From Aequitasia blattaphilus (GTDB lineage Bacteria; Bacillota; Clostridia; Lachnospirales; Lachnospiraceae), in assembly GCF_024721305.1 (NCBI RefSeq), contig NZ_JAMXOD010000003.1, forward strand, positions 167,957 through 231,956: a stretch of 64,000 bases of DNA, given 5' to 3'. The notes below the pieces were generated by a model. It searched no databases. It had not been told where the DNA came from and saw only the letters and a list, made by a program, of their open reading frames with translations. Below, in pieces: positions 7,808 to 18,251 of this stretch (positions within the stretch are counted from its first letter, which is position 1; each line of letters opens with the position of its first letter). The translations under genes were made by a program, and so were the position numbers.

Positions 7808-9775
7808 TTATTCCGCTTCCACTTCTGTTTCCTTAACTTCTTCTGTTACTTCTTCTGTTACTTCTTCTACTTTATTTTCTTCTAATCTCTTTGTTTCCTT
7901 TTTCTCTTCCGGATCAATTCCTTCTACTTCATAGAAGATGCTCATAAACTCTTTTCCTGTTATCGTTTCCTTCTCAATCAAGTGAGCAGCAATCTTATCC
8001 AGTGCCTCTCTATGGGCAATCAGCATTTCTTTTCCTTCTTCATAGGATTCTTTTAGCATCTTCATTACTTCTTTATCAATTTCCGCTGCTGTTTCTTCCG
8101 CACAATTTTGTACAGCTCTTCCGTCCAAATATCTATTTTGAATAGATTCCAAACCAATCAAACCAAATTTCTCACTCATACCATACTGGGTAATCATAGA
8201 TCTTGCCAATGAGGTTGCTCTTTCAATATCATTAGAAGCTCCTGTTGTAATTGTATCAAACACGATTTCTTCTGCTGCTCGTCCAGCAAGCATGGTGACT
8301 AACATTGCTTGAAGTTCTTTCTTTGTATTTAAGAACTTCTCCTCTTCCGGTGTTTGCATAACATATCCCAAGGCTCCCATAGTTCTTGGCACAATGGTAA
8401 TCTTTTGAACGGGCTCAGCATCTTTTTGCAAAGCCGTTACCAAAGCATGACCTACCTCATGATAGGAGACAATCTTTCTCTCCTCCTGACTCATGATGCG
8501 ATCCTTCTTCTCTTTTCCAACCAATACTACTTCCACTGCTTCAAACAAATCATCTTGTGATACTGCCTGTCTGCCGTGTTTAACCGCATTGATAGCAGCT
8601 TCGTTAATCATATTGGCAAGGTCTGATCCTACTCCACCTGATGTTGCAAGAGCAATTGCATCTAAATCAACGGTTTCATCCATTTTAACGCCTTTAGAAT
8701 GAACCTTTAATATATCGACACGTCCCTTTAAGTCTGGTTTCTCCACAATAATTCGTCGATCAAATCGACCCGGACGAAGAAGTGCAGGATCTAAAATTTC
8801 AGGTCGGTTCGTTGCTGCAAGAAGAACCAAGCCTCTGTTTGAATCAAATCCATCCATCTCAGATAAAAGCTGATTTAACGTTTGCTCCCGCTCATCATTG
8901 CTTCCCATTTGATTATCACGGCTTTTTCCAATTGCATCAATCTCATCAATAAAAATAATACATGGTGCCATATCCTGTGCTTGCTTAAACAGATCTCTCA
9001 CCCGGGATGCACCAACACCTACATACATCTCCACGAAAGCAGAACCTGTAAGTGAGAAAAACGGAACCTTTGCTTCTCCAGCAACTGCTTTTGCAAGCAG
9101 AGTCTTTCCAGTTCCTGGCGGTCCGACTAAAAGAGCACCTTTCGGCAGCTTTGCACCAACACTGGTATATTTACTTGGATTATGGAGAAAATCTACTACT
9201 TCCTGAAGTGACTCTTTTGCCTCGTCCTGACCAGCCACATCTAAGAAGGTTACTCCGGTTTCTTTTTGAACATACATCTTCGCGTTGCTTTTTCCAACGC
9301 CCATCACTCCGCCGCCTTTTGACATTTTTCTGGTCATCCAGACAATCATACCCACAATCAATGCTAATGGCACGAAGGTCATAATCACCTGAAAGATAGC
9401 CGCTGATGTTGTATCCGGTATTTCTTGATTATATTCTACGTTTGCTTTGTATAGACGGTTCGGTAGAGTATCATCATTAACACGGCCAGTGTAATATTCC
9501 TTTTGAATATCACTGCCTTCCTTTTTCTTCTCCAAAATAATGAGTTTATCATTTTCGATTTGGACTTTTTCTACCTTTCCCTCATCAACCATTTTTAAAA
9601 ATTTATCATAACTAATTTCTGCCGAGGTCATATTCCCTCTTAATGCGTACATTGCTACCAAGATTAATGAGGTGATTAACATAACCATAATCACAAAAGT
9701 AAGATTATTACGATTTGGATTTTGGTTGCCATTCCTATTATTCCCAGGGCCTTTATTGTTGTTTTGATTATTCAT
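7808..9775 (-). CDS. ftsH: ATP-dependent zinc metalloprotease FtsH
   Basis: A membrane-anchored AAA+ protease that degrades misfolded and short-lived membrane and regulatory proteins. Two membrane segments (about residues 25-45 and 128-147) flank a short extracytoplasmic domain. Then come Walker A GPPGTGKT (about 218-225), Walker B IIFIDEID, the second region of homology [20 protein letters not shown], and the zinc site HEVGH near residue 438. The Asn-rich N-terminus and an acidic C-terminal tail with repeated EEVTEEV are low-complexity additions. At 655 residues it is complete. It has its own promoter and an AGGAGG ribosome site, and it heads the operon with uvrC, hprK and glcK. Confidence 0.95.
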   Translation of the reverse strand: MNNQNNNKGPGNNRNGNQNPNRNNLTFVIMVMLITSLILVAMYALRGNMTSAEISYDKFLKMVDEGKVEKVQIENDKLIILEKKKEGSDIQKEYYTGRVNDDTLPNRLYKANVEYNQEIPDTTSAAIFQVIMTFVPLALIVGMIVWMTRKMSKGGGVMGVGKSNAKMYVQKETGVTFLDVAGQDEAKESLQEVVDFLHNPSKYTSVGAKLPKGALLVGPPGTGKTLLAKAVAGEAKVPFFSLTGSAFVEMYVGVGASRVRDLFKQAQDMAPCIIFIDEIDAIGKSRDNQMGSNDEREQTLNQLLSEMDGFDSNRGLVLLAATNRPEILDPALLRPGRFDRRIIVEKPDLKGRVDILKVHSKGVKMDETVDLDAIALATSGGVGSDLANMINEAAINAVKHGRQAVSQDDLFEAVEVVLVGKEKKDRIMSQEERKIVSYHEVGHALVTALQKDAEPVQKITIVPRTMGALGYVMQTPEEEKFLNTKKELQAMLVTMLAGRAAEEIVFDTITTGASNDIERATSLARSMITQYGMSEKFGLIGLESIQNRYLDGRAVQNCAEETAAEIDKEVMKMLKESYEEGKEMLIAHREALDKIAAHLIEKETITGKEFMSIFYEVEGIDPEEKKETKRLEENKVEEVTEEVTEEVKETEVEAE

Positions 9776-9805
9776 CTATTTCCTCCTGTTTTGTCACCTT
9801 CATTA

Positions 9806-9834
9806 ATTATAAGTTTCACCCCTTGCAAAATCAA
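9806..9834 (-). promoter_or_regulatory. promoter of the ftsH operon
   Basis: The minus strand shows TTGATT (9829-9834), a 17-base spacer and TATAAT (9806-9811), about 30 bases before the ftsH start. It lies after the pyrG terminator and so starts a separate transcript. Confidence 0.75.
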
Positions 9835-9878
9835 TACAAACATTATGAAAATACCGTGAACTATCTTAATATTAAGCT

Positions 9879-9939
9879 AAAAATCAAGGCCGAAGCTGTT
9901 CGTTCATGATAAAAATCAATTAAAAACAACTTCGACCTT
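9879..9939 (-). terminator. terminator of the comEB-sbcDC-glf-pyrG operon
   Basis: A 13-base stem (AAGGTCGAAGTTG against CAGCTTCGGCCTT, with G-U pairs) around a loop of about 28 bases, followed on the minus strand by a T-rich tract. It directly follows the pyrG stop. Confidence 0.7.
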
Positions 9940-9943
9940 TGGG

Positions 9944-11548
9944 TTATTCCTTACTTTTTAATGCTGCCTCCACAAATCCCTGAAACAGTGGATGGGGTCT
10001 ATTTGGACGAGATTTTAATTCTGGATGGGCTTGGGTTGCCAAGAACCATCTATGCTCTGGTATTTCAATCATCTCTACAATTCTTCCATCAGGAGAAAGT
10101 CCTGAGAGCATCATCCCATTGGCCACCAACTCATCTCGATAGTCATTGTTCACTTCATAACGGTGTCTGTGACGTTCCGCAATCTCTTCCTGACCATACA
10201 ATCCATAAGCCTTTGAATTTTTGTCCAATACACAAGGATAAGAGCCAAGTCTTAGCGTCCCGCCAATATCTTCAATTCCAATTTGCTCTGGCATAATATG
10301 AATCACTGGATGGGTTGTATCAGGTTTTAACTCCGCACTATGTGCATCATGATATCCCAAAACATTTCTCGAAAATTCAACAATCGAAAGCTGAAGTCCA
10401 AGACACAATCCAAGAAATGGAACGTTATTGATTCGTGCATAATGAATTGCCACAAGTTTTCCATCAATACCTCTGTCTCCAAAACCGCCTGGCACAAGGA
10501 TTCCGTCTACATCTCCAAGAAGCTCATTCGCATTTTCTTCTGTTACCTCTTCCGAGTCAATCCATTTAATATTTACCGTTGCTCTTTTAAAAATCCCTCC
10601 ATGCTTCAAAGCCTCTACCACGCTAATGTAAGCATCATGGAGCTGAATGTATTTGCCTACTAATGCAATTTTCACTTCTGCTGTTGGATGCTTTAAATAC
10701 TCCACCATCTCTTTCCAGTCTTTTAAATCCGGCTCTGAATTTTCCAACTTCAAACACTCACATACCACTCCGGCAAGGTTTTCTTCCTCCATAGCAAGAG
10801 GAGCCTCATACAGATACTCTACATCGAGATTTTGTAAGACACGTTTCGCAGGCACATTACAAAAAAGAGAGATTTTTTCTCTTATACCTTGATCCAATGG
10901 ATATTCCGAACGGCACACGATAACATCTGGCTGGATTCCCATTTCTTGTAAATCCTTTACACTTGCCTGGGTCGGCTTTGTCTTCATTTCTTGAGAAGCT
11001 CTTAAATATGGAATTAAAGTAACATGAATCAGTGCCACGTTTTCTCTGCCCTTTTCATGCTGAAACTGCCGGATTGCTTCTAAGAATGGCTGACTCTCCA
11101 TATCTCCAACAGTTCCTCCAACTTCAATAATCGCAATTTCTGTGTTTTTTGCTGCTGGATTCCTATAGAAGCGGTCTTTAATCTCATTGGTGATATGAGG
11201 AATTACCTGTACGGTTCCTCCGCCAAAGTCTCCTCTTCTCTCCTTTTGCAAAACAGACCAGTAAATTTTACCAGTGGTAACATTGGAATTTTTGCTTAAG
11301 CTCTCATCAATAAATCTTTCATAATGACCCAAATCCAGATCTGTTTCGGCTCCATCATCCGTCACAAACACCTCTCCATGTTGAACGGGATTCATGGTTC
11401 CCGGATCAATATTGATATAAGGATCAAACTTTTGCATTGTTACGGTATATCCTCTAGCTTTTAATAATCTCCCAAGAGAAGCAGCTGTTATACCTTTTCC
11501 TAGCCCTGATACAACTCCACCTGTTACAAATACATACTTAACTGACAT
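9944..11548 (-). CDS. pyrG: CTP synthase
   Basis: PyrG aminates UTP to CTP using glutamine and ATP. The 534-residue protein has the synthetase domain first, with the P-loop [16 protein letters not shown] at residues 11-26, [13 protein letters not shown] and the dethiobiotin-synthetase-like core. The class-I glutamine amidotransferase domain follows, with PGGFGDRG, nucleophile Cys in GLCLGLQ, and the HRHRYEVN and TQAHPEL segments of the catalytic His/Glu. It lies 18 bases after glf and is the last gene of its operon. No attenuator of the pyrG type, with a run of G at the transcript start, is seen; the gene appears to depend on the upstream promoter. Confidence 0.95.
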   Translation of the reverse strand: MSVKYVFVTGGVVSGLGKGITAASLGRLLKARGYTVTMQKFDPYINIDPGTMNPVQHGEVFVTDDGAETDLDLGHYERFIDESLSKNSNVTTGKIYWSVLQKERRGDFGGGTVQVIPHITNEIKDRFYRNPAAKNTEIAIIEVGGTVGDMESQPFLEAIRQFQHEKGRENVALIHVTLIPYLRASQEMKTKPTQASVKDLQEMGIQPDVIVCRSEYPLDQGIREKISLFCNVPAKRVLQNLDVEYLYEAPLAMEEENLAGVVCECLKLENSEPDLKDWKEMVEYLKHPTAEVKIALVGKYIQLHDAYISVVEALKHGGIFKRATVNIKWIDSEEVTEENANELLGDVDGILVPGGFGDRGIDGKLVAIHYARINNVPFLGLCLGLQLSIVEFSRNVLGYHDAHSAELKPDTTHPVIHIMPEQIGIEDIGGTLRLGSYPCVLDKNSKAYGLYGQEEIAERHRHRYEVNNDYRDELVANGMMLSGLSPDGRIVEMIEIPEHRWFLATQAHPELKSRPNRPHPLFQGFVEAALKSKE

Positions 11549-11566
11549 ATTTTCCTCCTTAACCTT

Positions 11567-12679
11567 CTAAATAACATTCTTTTTTACTGCTTCTAATGCT
11601 TCAAAAATAATATGGTGCATATCAAAATAGCGATACATTCCCAGTCGTCCACCAAAAATAACGTTCTCCTCATTCTTTGACAACTCTTCATATTTTTTAT
11701 ATAACTCATTATTCTTTTCATCGTTCATTGGATAAAAAGGTTCGCTGCTTTCAGAAATATTCAGGGGATATTCTTTCGTTACAATTGTCCGGTCCTTTGG
11801 CGTTTCCTCCCCAACCTGAAAATGTTTATGTTCTATAATTCTTGTATAGGGCACTTCATATTCTGTATAGTTTACAACAGCATTTCCTTGATGATTCTCT
11901 TCGGCTAAAACCTCTGTTTCAAACTTTAGCCCTCTGTACTCCAATTCTCCTAACTGATAATTGTAATACTCATCAATTTTGCCAGTAAATACAATTTTAT
12001 CTGCTAAAGAACTGAGCTCTTCTCGGTTTTCAAAAAAATCTGTATTCAATTGGACTTCTATGCCATCTAAAATCTTTTCCATCATCTGGGTATATCCGCC
12101 TACTGGTATCCCTTGATAGCGGTCATTAAAATAATTATTATCAAAGGTATAACGCACTGGAAGTCTTTTGATGATAAAAGCCGGTAACTCTGTTGCTTTC
12201 TTTCCCCATTGCTTCTCCGTATATCCTTTAATCAATTTTTCATAGATGTCTTGTCCAATCAAAGAAATTGCTTGCTCCTCCAGGTTCTGGGGATGATCAA
12301 CCTTCGCATTTTCCTTTTGCTTTTCAATCATCTCTTTTGCCTCTTTCGGAGTTCTAGTACCCCACATCTGATAAAAGGTATTCATATTGAATGGAAGATT
12401 ATAAAGCTCATCTTTGTATCTTGCTACAGGACTATTGATATAATTATTAAACTCTGTAAATTGGTTCACATAATCCCATACTTCTTTATTGGAGGTGTGG
12501 AAAATATGAGCACCGTAAACATGGACATGGATACCGTTTTCGTCCTTTGTGTAAGCATTTCCAGCGATATGATCTCTTTTATCAATAACCAACACTTTTT
12601 TTCCTTTTTTTGTAGCTTCTCTTGCGAATACTCCGCCAAAAAGACCTGCTCCGACTACCAGATAATCGTATTTTTTCAT
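11567..12679 (-). CDS. glf: UDP-galactopyranose mutase
   Basis: A flavoenzyme that converts UDP-galactopyranose to UDP-galactofuranose for cell-surface glycans. The 370-residue protein starts with the FAD-binding fold YLVVGAGLFGGVFAREA, followed by DKRDHIAGN and the conserved GAHIFHTSN. The substrate-binding C-terminal part includes FGGRLGMYRYFDMH. The start overlaps the sbcC stop by four bases (ATGA), so the two are translationally coupled although their functions are unrelated. No other galactofuran or polysaccharide gene is nearby. Confidence 0.93.
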   Translation of the reverse strand: MKKYDYLVVGAGLFGGVFAREATKKGKKVLVIDKRDHIAGNAYTKDENGIHVHVYGAHIFHTSNKEVWDYVNQFTEFNNYINSPVARYKDELYNLPFNMNTFYQMWGTRTPKEAKEMIEKQKENAKVDHPQNLEEQAISLIGQDIYEKLIKGYTEKQWGKKATELPAFIIKRLPVRYTFDNNYFNDRYQGIPVGGYTQMMEKILDGIEVQLNTDFFENREELSSLADKIVFTGKIDEYYNYQLGELEYRGLKFETEVLAEENHQGNAVVNYTEYEVPYTRIIEHKHFQVGEETPKDRTIVTKEYPLNISESSEPFYPMNDEKNNELYKKYEELSKNEENVIFGGRLGMYRYFDMHHIIFEALEAVKKNVI

Positions 12680-15600
12680 TTTCTCTCCCTTTGGAACCAG
12701 CTTGCACTGCTTCCCTTTTCTCCTTTTTTTATTATTAACTTCGTATCAATTTGTTCCTTCAGCTCGTTTACATGGGATATTATTCCCACTAATAAATTTC
12801 CTTCTGTCAACTCTGTCAGTACTTCAATGGCCTGATCTCTTGACTTATCATCCAAAGAGCCGAATCCTTCATCCACAAACATGGTATCAATGGCAATTCC
12901 TCCCGCTTGACTTTGTATGATATCCGATAGTCCAAGAGCCATAGAAAGGGACGCCAGAAACGCTTCCCCACCAGACAATGTCTTCACATCCCGGTTTTGT
13001 CCTGTCAGCATATGATATACATCCAGTTCCAGACCGGTTTGGCCTTGTCCCTTCAAATCCTTTAACTCTTTATCTTCCAAAATAAAATCCTGATTCGTCA
13101 TTCGAATCAACCGTTTATTTGCAGCATGAATCACTTTTTTAAAGAATCGTCTCTGTATATAAGTTTCAAAATCCAGCTTAATACTTCCTTTCAGTGTTCC
13201 ATTCGCCGTTTTGCTTAAATTAGATAGAACTGTATATTCCTTGCTCAACCTTTTCTCTTCACTGTAGAGCACAATCAATCGGTCCGCTGTACTCTCATTA
13301 TTCTCCAATTCCGTTCTCGTCCGAACCAGAATGTCCCTGCACTCTTCCACTTCCCGTTCCAGCTTTTGACTTTCCTCCTCTAATACACGAAGATCCATCT
13401 GTTTTTTGTCTGCAATTTGTTTCCTCAAGGTTTCTTCAATTGTGTAGAGCCGCTTTTCCTTTTCTTCATATTGATTGACTTGTTCTCTTTTTTTATCAAG
13501 CTCCGACAGAACACCTGTTAACTCTTTGTACTCTTCTTCTTGAAATCCTTCCTTCATTAAGGCCTCTTCATAGCCTCTTTTCTTTCCTTCATATTCCCTT
13601 CCATAACGGAAAAGGTTCTTCTCGATTGATTCCAGATTTCCAAGAAGTAAATTGTATCGGCCTTCTAATTCCTCTGCTTTTTTACTTGCCTCTTTTACTT
13701 GTAGACTAAGGGCCTCTAAGCTTTGCTTTTGATTTCCCAATACGGCCTTTGCCTCATCTTCCCTTTCAAAAGCTAATCCTTTTCTCTCTACTGCAATCTG
13801 CAATTGAACCTCATGTCTCCTGACTTCCAATTCCTTTTTCCTGGAATTGGCTGAATCCAATTTATTCTGCTGTTCCTTAATTGCTTTCTGCAAGACTTCC
13901 TTTTCTTGGGTCAATTTCTGTACTTTTAACTCTTCTTCTTCCTTTTGCATCAGCTGTTTTTTTACTTTTTCACAATGAACAAGAAGCTTCGATTCAGACA
14001 TTTTTTCCAAACCAATATTATACTCTTTTTCAAGAATTTTTTCTAGTGTTTCTAGTTCTTTTGTGGATTTTGTATATTTTGTGAAAGCTTCTTCCCGCTT
14101 TTCCTCACTTTTTCTCCGTTTCTCCTTTAAATCTTTTAGCATATTCTCATCTGGAGTTTTCTCTTGCACTACTGCTTTGATTGGATGGCTCTTTGACCCA
14201 CATACTGGACAAGGCTCTCCTTCTTTGAGTTCCTGTGCGAGAAAACCTGCTTGTGCAGTGATGAAAAGATGGTATCCTTCTTCATAGGCTTTATTTGCCT
14301 CCTTCGCTTTTGAAAACTCTGTTTGAAATTTTTCTTTGTCCTGACTGTTTTCTTTGATTAGGCTCAGTTGATTCTTACGAAGCTCCCACTCTTTTCTAAG
14401 AGAAACAACCTGGTTTCCAGCATCTTTGCCAGCTTCAATTCCATTATCATACTGCTGGATGGTCTCATTTCCATCTGATATTTTAATTTCCAGGTTTGCT
14501 GCCTCTTCCTTTAGCTGCTTTTCCTGGCCATCAATCTCCTTCGCCTCTTTATAAAATTTCTCTAGCTTTTTATATGCTCCCAATGAGCTTTCGATATCAT
14601 GTATCTGATTCAAGAGAGCCGGCATTTCCTTATCCTGTTTCTGTTTGATTTCTTCAACCTTTTGATTGGCTTCCTTGAGTTCATCTTTCGTCTGCTCCAA
14701 CTGAAAAAGGGTGCTTCTCCTGCTTTCTTCCTCTCTTTTTTGTTTCTCCTCTACTTGGAGCTTTTCTTTTTCATAATCATAAATTCTTTGTGCTTTTTCA
14801 ATTGCTTTGATACAGCGTTTCTCTTTTTGATATTCTTGTTCTCCCTCTTTTAATCCTTTCATTTCATCTTTGATTTTTTCATATTCATTTATTCGCAAAT
14901 TGACTTCCCGCTGAGAAATCAAGGTCTCTTTCATCTTTTGACTCTTTTGTTCTGCTCCCTCAAGAGTCTTTTGATTCTCTCGAACCTTTTCTCTTCCTTG
15001 CCGTAAAAGACCCTCTAAGAATTTTTCATCTATGACAACTTCTTCTGCCATTTCGTAGATAAGACGGTCTTCTTCTCCCCTTCTCTTATCCACAACGGAA
15101 GAAAGCGCTCTCTCCAGCACTCCAACTTCACCCTTTAAATATTCCTGCACTCCCTTATAAAAACCCGTATCAAATATTTTCGCAAATATTTCTTTCCGTT
15201 CCTTAGATTTGGCATAAAGTAATTTCAAAAAATCACCTTGTGCAATCATTACGATTTGGGTAAATTGGTGCACGTCCAATCCTAGTATTTCCTCGATTTT
15301 TTTATTTGTATCCTTTATACTTCCTTTAAAAATTCCCGTGTCTGGCAGAATCAATTCTACTTTTGCACCTTCTTTGGTCAATCCCCGCTTTCCATCCTTA
15401 TCTTTTCGCATAGAAGGTCTTTCATATTCGGGATTTCTCCTGACTTGATATACTTTCCCCTTGTACTCAAATTCCAGATTCACAAAAGTTTTTTCCTCGG
15501 GAGAAGCAAACTGGCTTCTCATCATAGTTCCTTCTCGCTGTCCGCCACTGGTATCTCCGTATAATGCATATGTAATTGCATCAAATACCGTTGTTTTACC

Positions 15601-15714
15601 TGCACCTGTATCGCCGCTTATCAAAAAAAGTCCATTGGAAATTCCCGAGAAATCGATTACCACCTCTGCTCCATATGATCCAAAAGCAGACATTACTAAT
15701 TTAATTGGTCTCAT
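12676..15714 (-). CDS. sbcC: exonuclease subunit SbcC (Rad50-like)
   Basis: The ATPase subunit of the SbcCD nuclease, which cleaves DNA hairpins and processes blocked ends. The 1012-residue protein has an N-terminal Walker A (SGDTGAGKTTVFDAITYALY, from residue 33), two very long coiled-coil arms, and a central zinc hook GEPCPVCGSKSHP at about residue 500 (CPVC dimerisation motif). The C-terminal half has the ABC signature LSGGEAFLASLSMALGLSD and Walker B MFVDEGFGSLD. All parts are intact. It starts on the last base of the sbcD stop (TAATG). Confidence 0.95.
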   Translation of the reverse strand: MRPIKLVMSAFGSYGAEVVIDFSGISNGLFLISGDTGAGKTTVFDAITYALYGDTSGGQREGTMMRSQFASPEEKTFVNLEFEYKGKVYQVRRNPEYERPSMRKDKDGKRGLTKEGAKVELILPDTGIFKGSIKDTNKKIEEILGLDVHQFTQIVMIAQGDFLKLLYAKSKERKEIFAKIFDTGFYKGVQEYLKGEVGVLERALSSVVDKRRGEEDRLIYEMAEEVVIDEKFLEGLLRQGREKVRENQKTLEGAEQKSQKMKETLISQREVNLRINEYEKIKDEMKGLKEGEQEYQKEKRCIKAIEKAQRIYDYEKEKLQVEEKQKREEESRRSTLFQLEQTKDELKEANQKVEEIKQKQDKEMPALLNQIHDIESSLGAYKKLEKFYKEAKEIDGQEKQLKEEAANLEIKISDGNETIQQYDNGIEAGKDAGNQVVSLRKEWELRKNQLSLIKENSQDKEKFQTEFSKAKEANKAYEEGYHLFITAQAGFLAQELKEGEPCPVCGSKSHPIKAVVQEKTPDENMLKDLKEKRRKSEEKREEAFTKYTKSTKELETLEKILEKEYNIGLEKMSESKLLVHCEKVKKQLMQKEEEELKVQKLTQEKEVLQKAIKEQQNKLDSANSRKKELEVRRHEVQLQIAVERKGLAFEREDEAKAVLGNQKQSLEALSLQVKEASKKAEELEGRYNLLLGNLESIEKNLFRYGREYEGKKRGYEEALMKEGFQEEEYKELTGVLSELDKKREQVNQYEEKEKRLYTIEETLRKQIADKKQMDLRVLEEESQKLEREVEECRDILVRTRTELENNESTADRLIVLYSEEKRLSKEYTVLSNLSKTANGTLKGSIKLDFETYIQRRFFKKVIHAANKRLIRMTNQDFILEDKELKDLKGQGQTGLELDVYHMLTGQNRDVKTLSGGEAFLASLSMALGLSDIIQSQAGGIAIDTMFVDEGFGSLDDKSRDQAIEVLTELTEGNLLVGIISHVNELKEQIDTKLIIKKGEKGSSASWFQRERK

Positions 15715-16868
15715 TATTTACCCTCTTCCACTGCTTCAAAAATATATTTCATTTTCTCCATCTCTTCTGGCAAAAGCCCTCTGCCATGTATTTCCTCGAA
15801 AAATTCCTCAAAACTCTCGAAAGGATTCTGACTTTGAGACTCCTCTTCAAAAGATTCTATTTTTTTTCTAGTTCTCTGATTATCAATTTTAATTTCTAAT
15901 ATATTTTCATATACTGAAAACAGGCGCTCCTTTGCTTGATATAATTCCCCTTCATCCGTTAACGTAATCCCTACAAAATCCTTTTTTTCCTCTGGCAGGG
16001 CCTCTGCTAATATTTCTTCTAAATTACCCTTCTTTCGTCTTACTTCTCTTAATGGATAAATGGGTAAATGCTGCAGTAAAACTCCTGCACTTTTTTGATG
16101 AATTTCTACAACCAGCATTTCTTTCTTATCTTTATACTCACTTAAACTATATTTCAACAAAGTTCCGCAATATCGGATTTTTTCCTCACCGATTTCCTGT
16201 TCCTTGTGGATATGCCCTAATGCAACGTAATCAAAGTTTTCAACTAAAGAGGACTCTATTCGATCCAACCCGCCTACCGAAAACACCTCTGATTCGCTTC
16301 TTTCTGGCACAAACTCTCCCCTCACAAAAAATTGGTGGGCAATCAGTACGTTTCTTCTGTTTAAAAAGTCAATGTTTTCTCTCCCTATTAACTCCTGTAA
16401 TGTATCTGAATAGGACAGACTTTTCTCTTCTCCTAAAAGGTTTCTCACATAAGAAGGTTTAAAAAATGGCAGCATATAGAAATCCACTTCTCCCTCTTCA
16501 TCGGACAAGGTCACTTTTCTCATTCCTTCCGTATCTGTTGCCGTTCCCATTATAAATATATTTTGGTGTCTCATGATCTGAGCGCCATAATCCAATCGTT
16601 CTCCGCTATCATGATTCCCCCCGATAATCAACAGTGGAATGGCGGGGGTAATCTGAGCAAGTCCCGTTATAAACTCATCAAAAACAGAGACTGCTTCTGC
16701 AGAAGGTACACTTTTGTCATAGATATCCCCTGCGATAACAATCCCATCTGGTTTTAACTCTTTTGCATACTCAATCACCTGATTTAAAACATGAACCTGA
16801 TCTTCTTTTAAACTATAATGATGCAATACTTTCCCGATATGTAAATCAGACAAATGAAAAAAACGCAT
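15714..16868 (-). CDS. sbcD: exonuclease subunit SbcD (Mre11-like)
   Basis: The nuclease partner of SbcC, a calcineurin-like metallophosphoesterase. The 384-residue protein shows the metal-binding motifs in order: DLHIGK (residue 8), GDIYDK, GGNHDSGERL and GHIHKEQ. A C-terminal capping segment follows and ends in Glu-rich helices. It is one base from sbcC and ten bases after the phosphatase gene, so the nuclease subunits are co-translated. Confidence 0.95.
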   Translation of the reverse strand: MRFFHLSDLHIGKVLHHYSLKEDQVHVLNQVIEYAKELKPDGIVIAGDIYDKSVPSAEAVSVFDEFITGLAQITPAIPLLIIGGNHDSGERLDYGAQIMRHQNIFIMGTATDTEGMRKVTLSDEEGEVDFYMLPFFKPSYVRNLLGEEKSLSYSDTLQELIGRENIDFLNRRNVLIAHQFFVRGEFVPERSESEVFSVGGLDRIESSLVENFDYVALGHIHKEQEIGEEKIRYCGTLLKYSLSEYKDKKEMLVVEIHQKSAGVLLQHLPIYPLREVRRKKGNLEEILAEALPEEKKDFVGITLTDEGELYQAKERLFSVYENILEIKIDNQRTRKKIESFEEESQSQNPFESFEEFFEEIHGRGLLPEEMEKMKYIFEAVEEGK

Positions 16869-16878
16869 ATTCCACTCC

Positions 16879-17640
16879 TTATTCCAAAATTCTCTTTTGG
16901 AGACTTATTCGACTGCTTTCCTCAATGTTCAACCCTTCTCTTAAAAAGCCGTCCACACTACCATAATTCTTTTTCATACTATCAATAGCTCCTTCCAGAT
17001 AGGAGGAATCTGCCACGTATACTTTTCGTATAAACTCCGCTCTCTTCTCATTTCCGGTTTCTCTTAATACTTTTTCATAAAAATCTTCCGCTCGCTTTTT
17101 TGCCGTTTGATTCGTCATTAAATAGTCTTCCATGACGGTATTTTCATCCCCTCCTAACAGAAATAAAAACAAGGCTGAAACTATTCCGCAACGGTCTTTC
17201 CCTTCTGTGCAGTGCCATAAAACACTTCCATTTTCTTGTTTCGTTATTTCTCCAAAAACTTCTCTTAGCTTCGATACCGAGAATGGATTCGTGACCATAT
17301 GCGTATAAAACCCGATAAAATCATCCAAAGGCGGAAGATTTTCATCGGTTTCCTTCTCATGGGTGATTCCCCCTTGGCTTGCATCAAATAGTGGTAAATG
17401 CATCCATTTTGCCCCCAGGATTTTTCGGTCTGGTTTTTCTCTTACTTCCTGAGTTGTTCGAAGATCAATAATTTTTCGGAGACGGTAATGATCCTCTAAT
17501 TTTCTTGCATCCTCTTCCGTTATTCCCGCCAGGGAATTACTTCGTATAAACTGATCCTCTTTAATTCGATAGCGGTTTCCAATCATTGTACCGCCGAAAT
17601 CTCTTATATTTTTTGCGCCTTCCAATTCAATTTTTTTCAC
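16879..17640 (-). CDS. tyrosine-protein phosphatase (DSP/PTP-like, PF13350 type)
   Basis: A 253-residue phosphatase with the cysteine signature HCTEGKDRCG: nucleophile Cys144 and Arg150 of the CX5R loop. The N-terminal KKIELEGAKNIRDFGG and DLRTTQEV segments are usual for bacterial tyrosine phosphatases and phosphoinositide phosphatases of this group. A longer reading from a TTG at 17661 is possible, but the GTG at 17640 is chosen: GGAGG lies seven bases upstream and the start then overlaps the deaminase stop by one base (TAGTG). The physiological target is unknown. Its place between a deaminase and sbcD is probably operon convenience. Confidence 0.85.
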   Translation of the reverse strand: MKKIELEGAKNIRDFGGTMIGNRYRIKEDQFIRSNSLAGITEEDARKLEDHYRLRKIIDLRTTQEVREKPDRKILGAKWMHLPLFDASQGGITHEKETDENLPPLDDFIGFYTHMVTNPFSVSKLREVFGEITKQENGSVLWHCTEGKDRCGIVSALFLFLLGGDENTVMEDYLMTNQTAKKRAEDFYEKVLRETGNEKRAEFIRKVYVADSSYLEGAIDSMKKNYGSVDGFLREGLNIEESSRISLQKRILE

Positions 17641-18131
17641 TACTCTTCCTCCAAATACCAAACAAGCTCTTTTGCCGGCTTTATCTCATAATCTTCTGGT
17701 TCTTCACCTGTTCTTAATACCACCTCTTGAATTCCGGCCTGAATAATACTTCTGGCACAGATTGGACAAGGCTTTGCTTTGTGAACTTTTCCATTCTCCG
17801 GATCAATACCCGCTAAGTATAATGTAGCACCTAAGGTCTGGCTTCTGGAACAGTTTAAAAGGGCATTCGCCTCTGCATGAATTGCTTTACACATTCCATA
17901 CCCCTCTCCTTGATGCATGTTTTTCTCCATCCTGACACAGCTCCCTGTATCACAGCAGTTTTCAAATCCCCTGGGAGAACCGTTATAACCAGTAGAGATC
18001 ACAACGTCATCCTTTACAATAACTGCTCCATATTTTCTTTTGAGACATGTGCTTCTATACGCAAAGCTTTCTGCACAGTTCAAATACATATTTTCTTTTG
18101 AAATTCTTTTATTTTTCTCAGGTTTAATCAT
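17640..18131 (-). CDS. dCMP deaminase family protein (ComEB-like)
   Basis: A zinc-dependent deaminase of 163 residues, expected to convert dCMP to dUMP for thymidylate synthesis. The zinc ligands are visible: HAEANALLNC (His and catalytic Glu) and CPICAR (two Cys). An additional Cys-rich loop (CCDTGSCVR) after NGSPRGFENC is usual in ComEB and phage dCMP deaminases and binds a second zinc. It is the first gene of the six-gene operon ending at pyrG, which would join two pyrimidine-nucleotide genes with DNA repair. Confidence 0.9.
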   Translation of the reverse strand: MIKPEKNKRISKENMYLNCAESFAYRSTCLKRKYGAVIVKDDVVISTGYNGSPRGFENCCDTGSCVRMEKNMHQGEGYGMCKAIHAEANALLNCSRSQTLGATLYLAGIDPENGKVHKAKPCPICARSIIQAGIQEVVLRTGEEPEDYEIKPAKELVWYLEEE

Positions 18132-18161
18132 AAAATCACCACCATTTTCACTCTATTTCTT

Positions 18162-18190
18162 AGTATATCATTCTATTTTCAAATAGTAAA
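18162..18190 (-). promoter_or_regulatory. promoter of the deaminase-sbcDC-glf-pyrG operon
   Basis: TTTACT (18185-18190), a 17-base spacer and TATACT (18162-18167) on the minus strand, about 30 bases before the deaminase ATG. The -35 is only a fair match. It is back-to-back with the riboswitch promoter. Confidence 0.55.
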
Positions 18191-18198
18191 ATAATGAT

Positions 18199-18227
18199 TT
18201 GACTTTCCCACAGCTCAGTTGTATAAT
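18199..18227 (+). promoter_or_regulatory. promoter of the FMN riboswitch-ribU transcript
   Basis: TTGACT (18199-18204), a 17-base spacer and a perfect TATAAT (18222-18227), about 25 bases before the first riboswitch stem. Confidence 0.85.
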
Positions 18228-18251
18228 AACCTTGACATTTGAATACTTGTG

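Noticed and set aside
12209-12835. A 208-codon open frame on the plus strand
   Set aside because: It lies opposite glf and the end of sbcC, has no ribosome site, and its residues are a low-complexity Phe/Ser/Leu mix typical of antisense frames.
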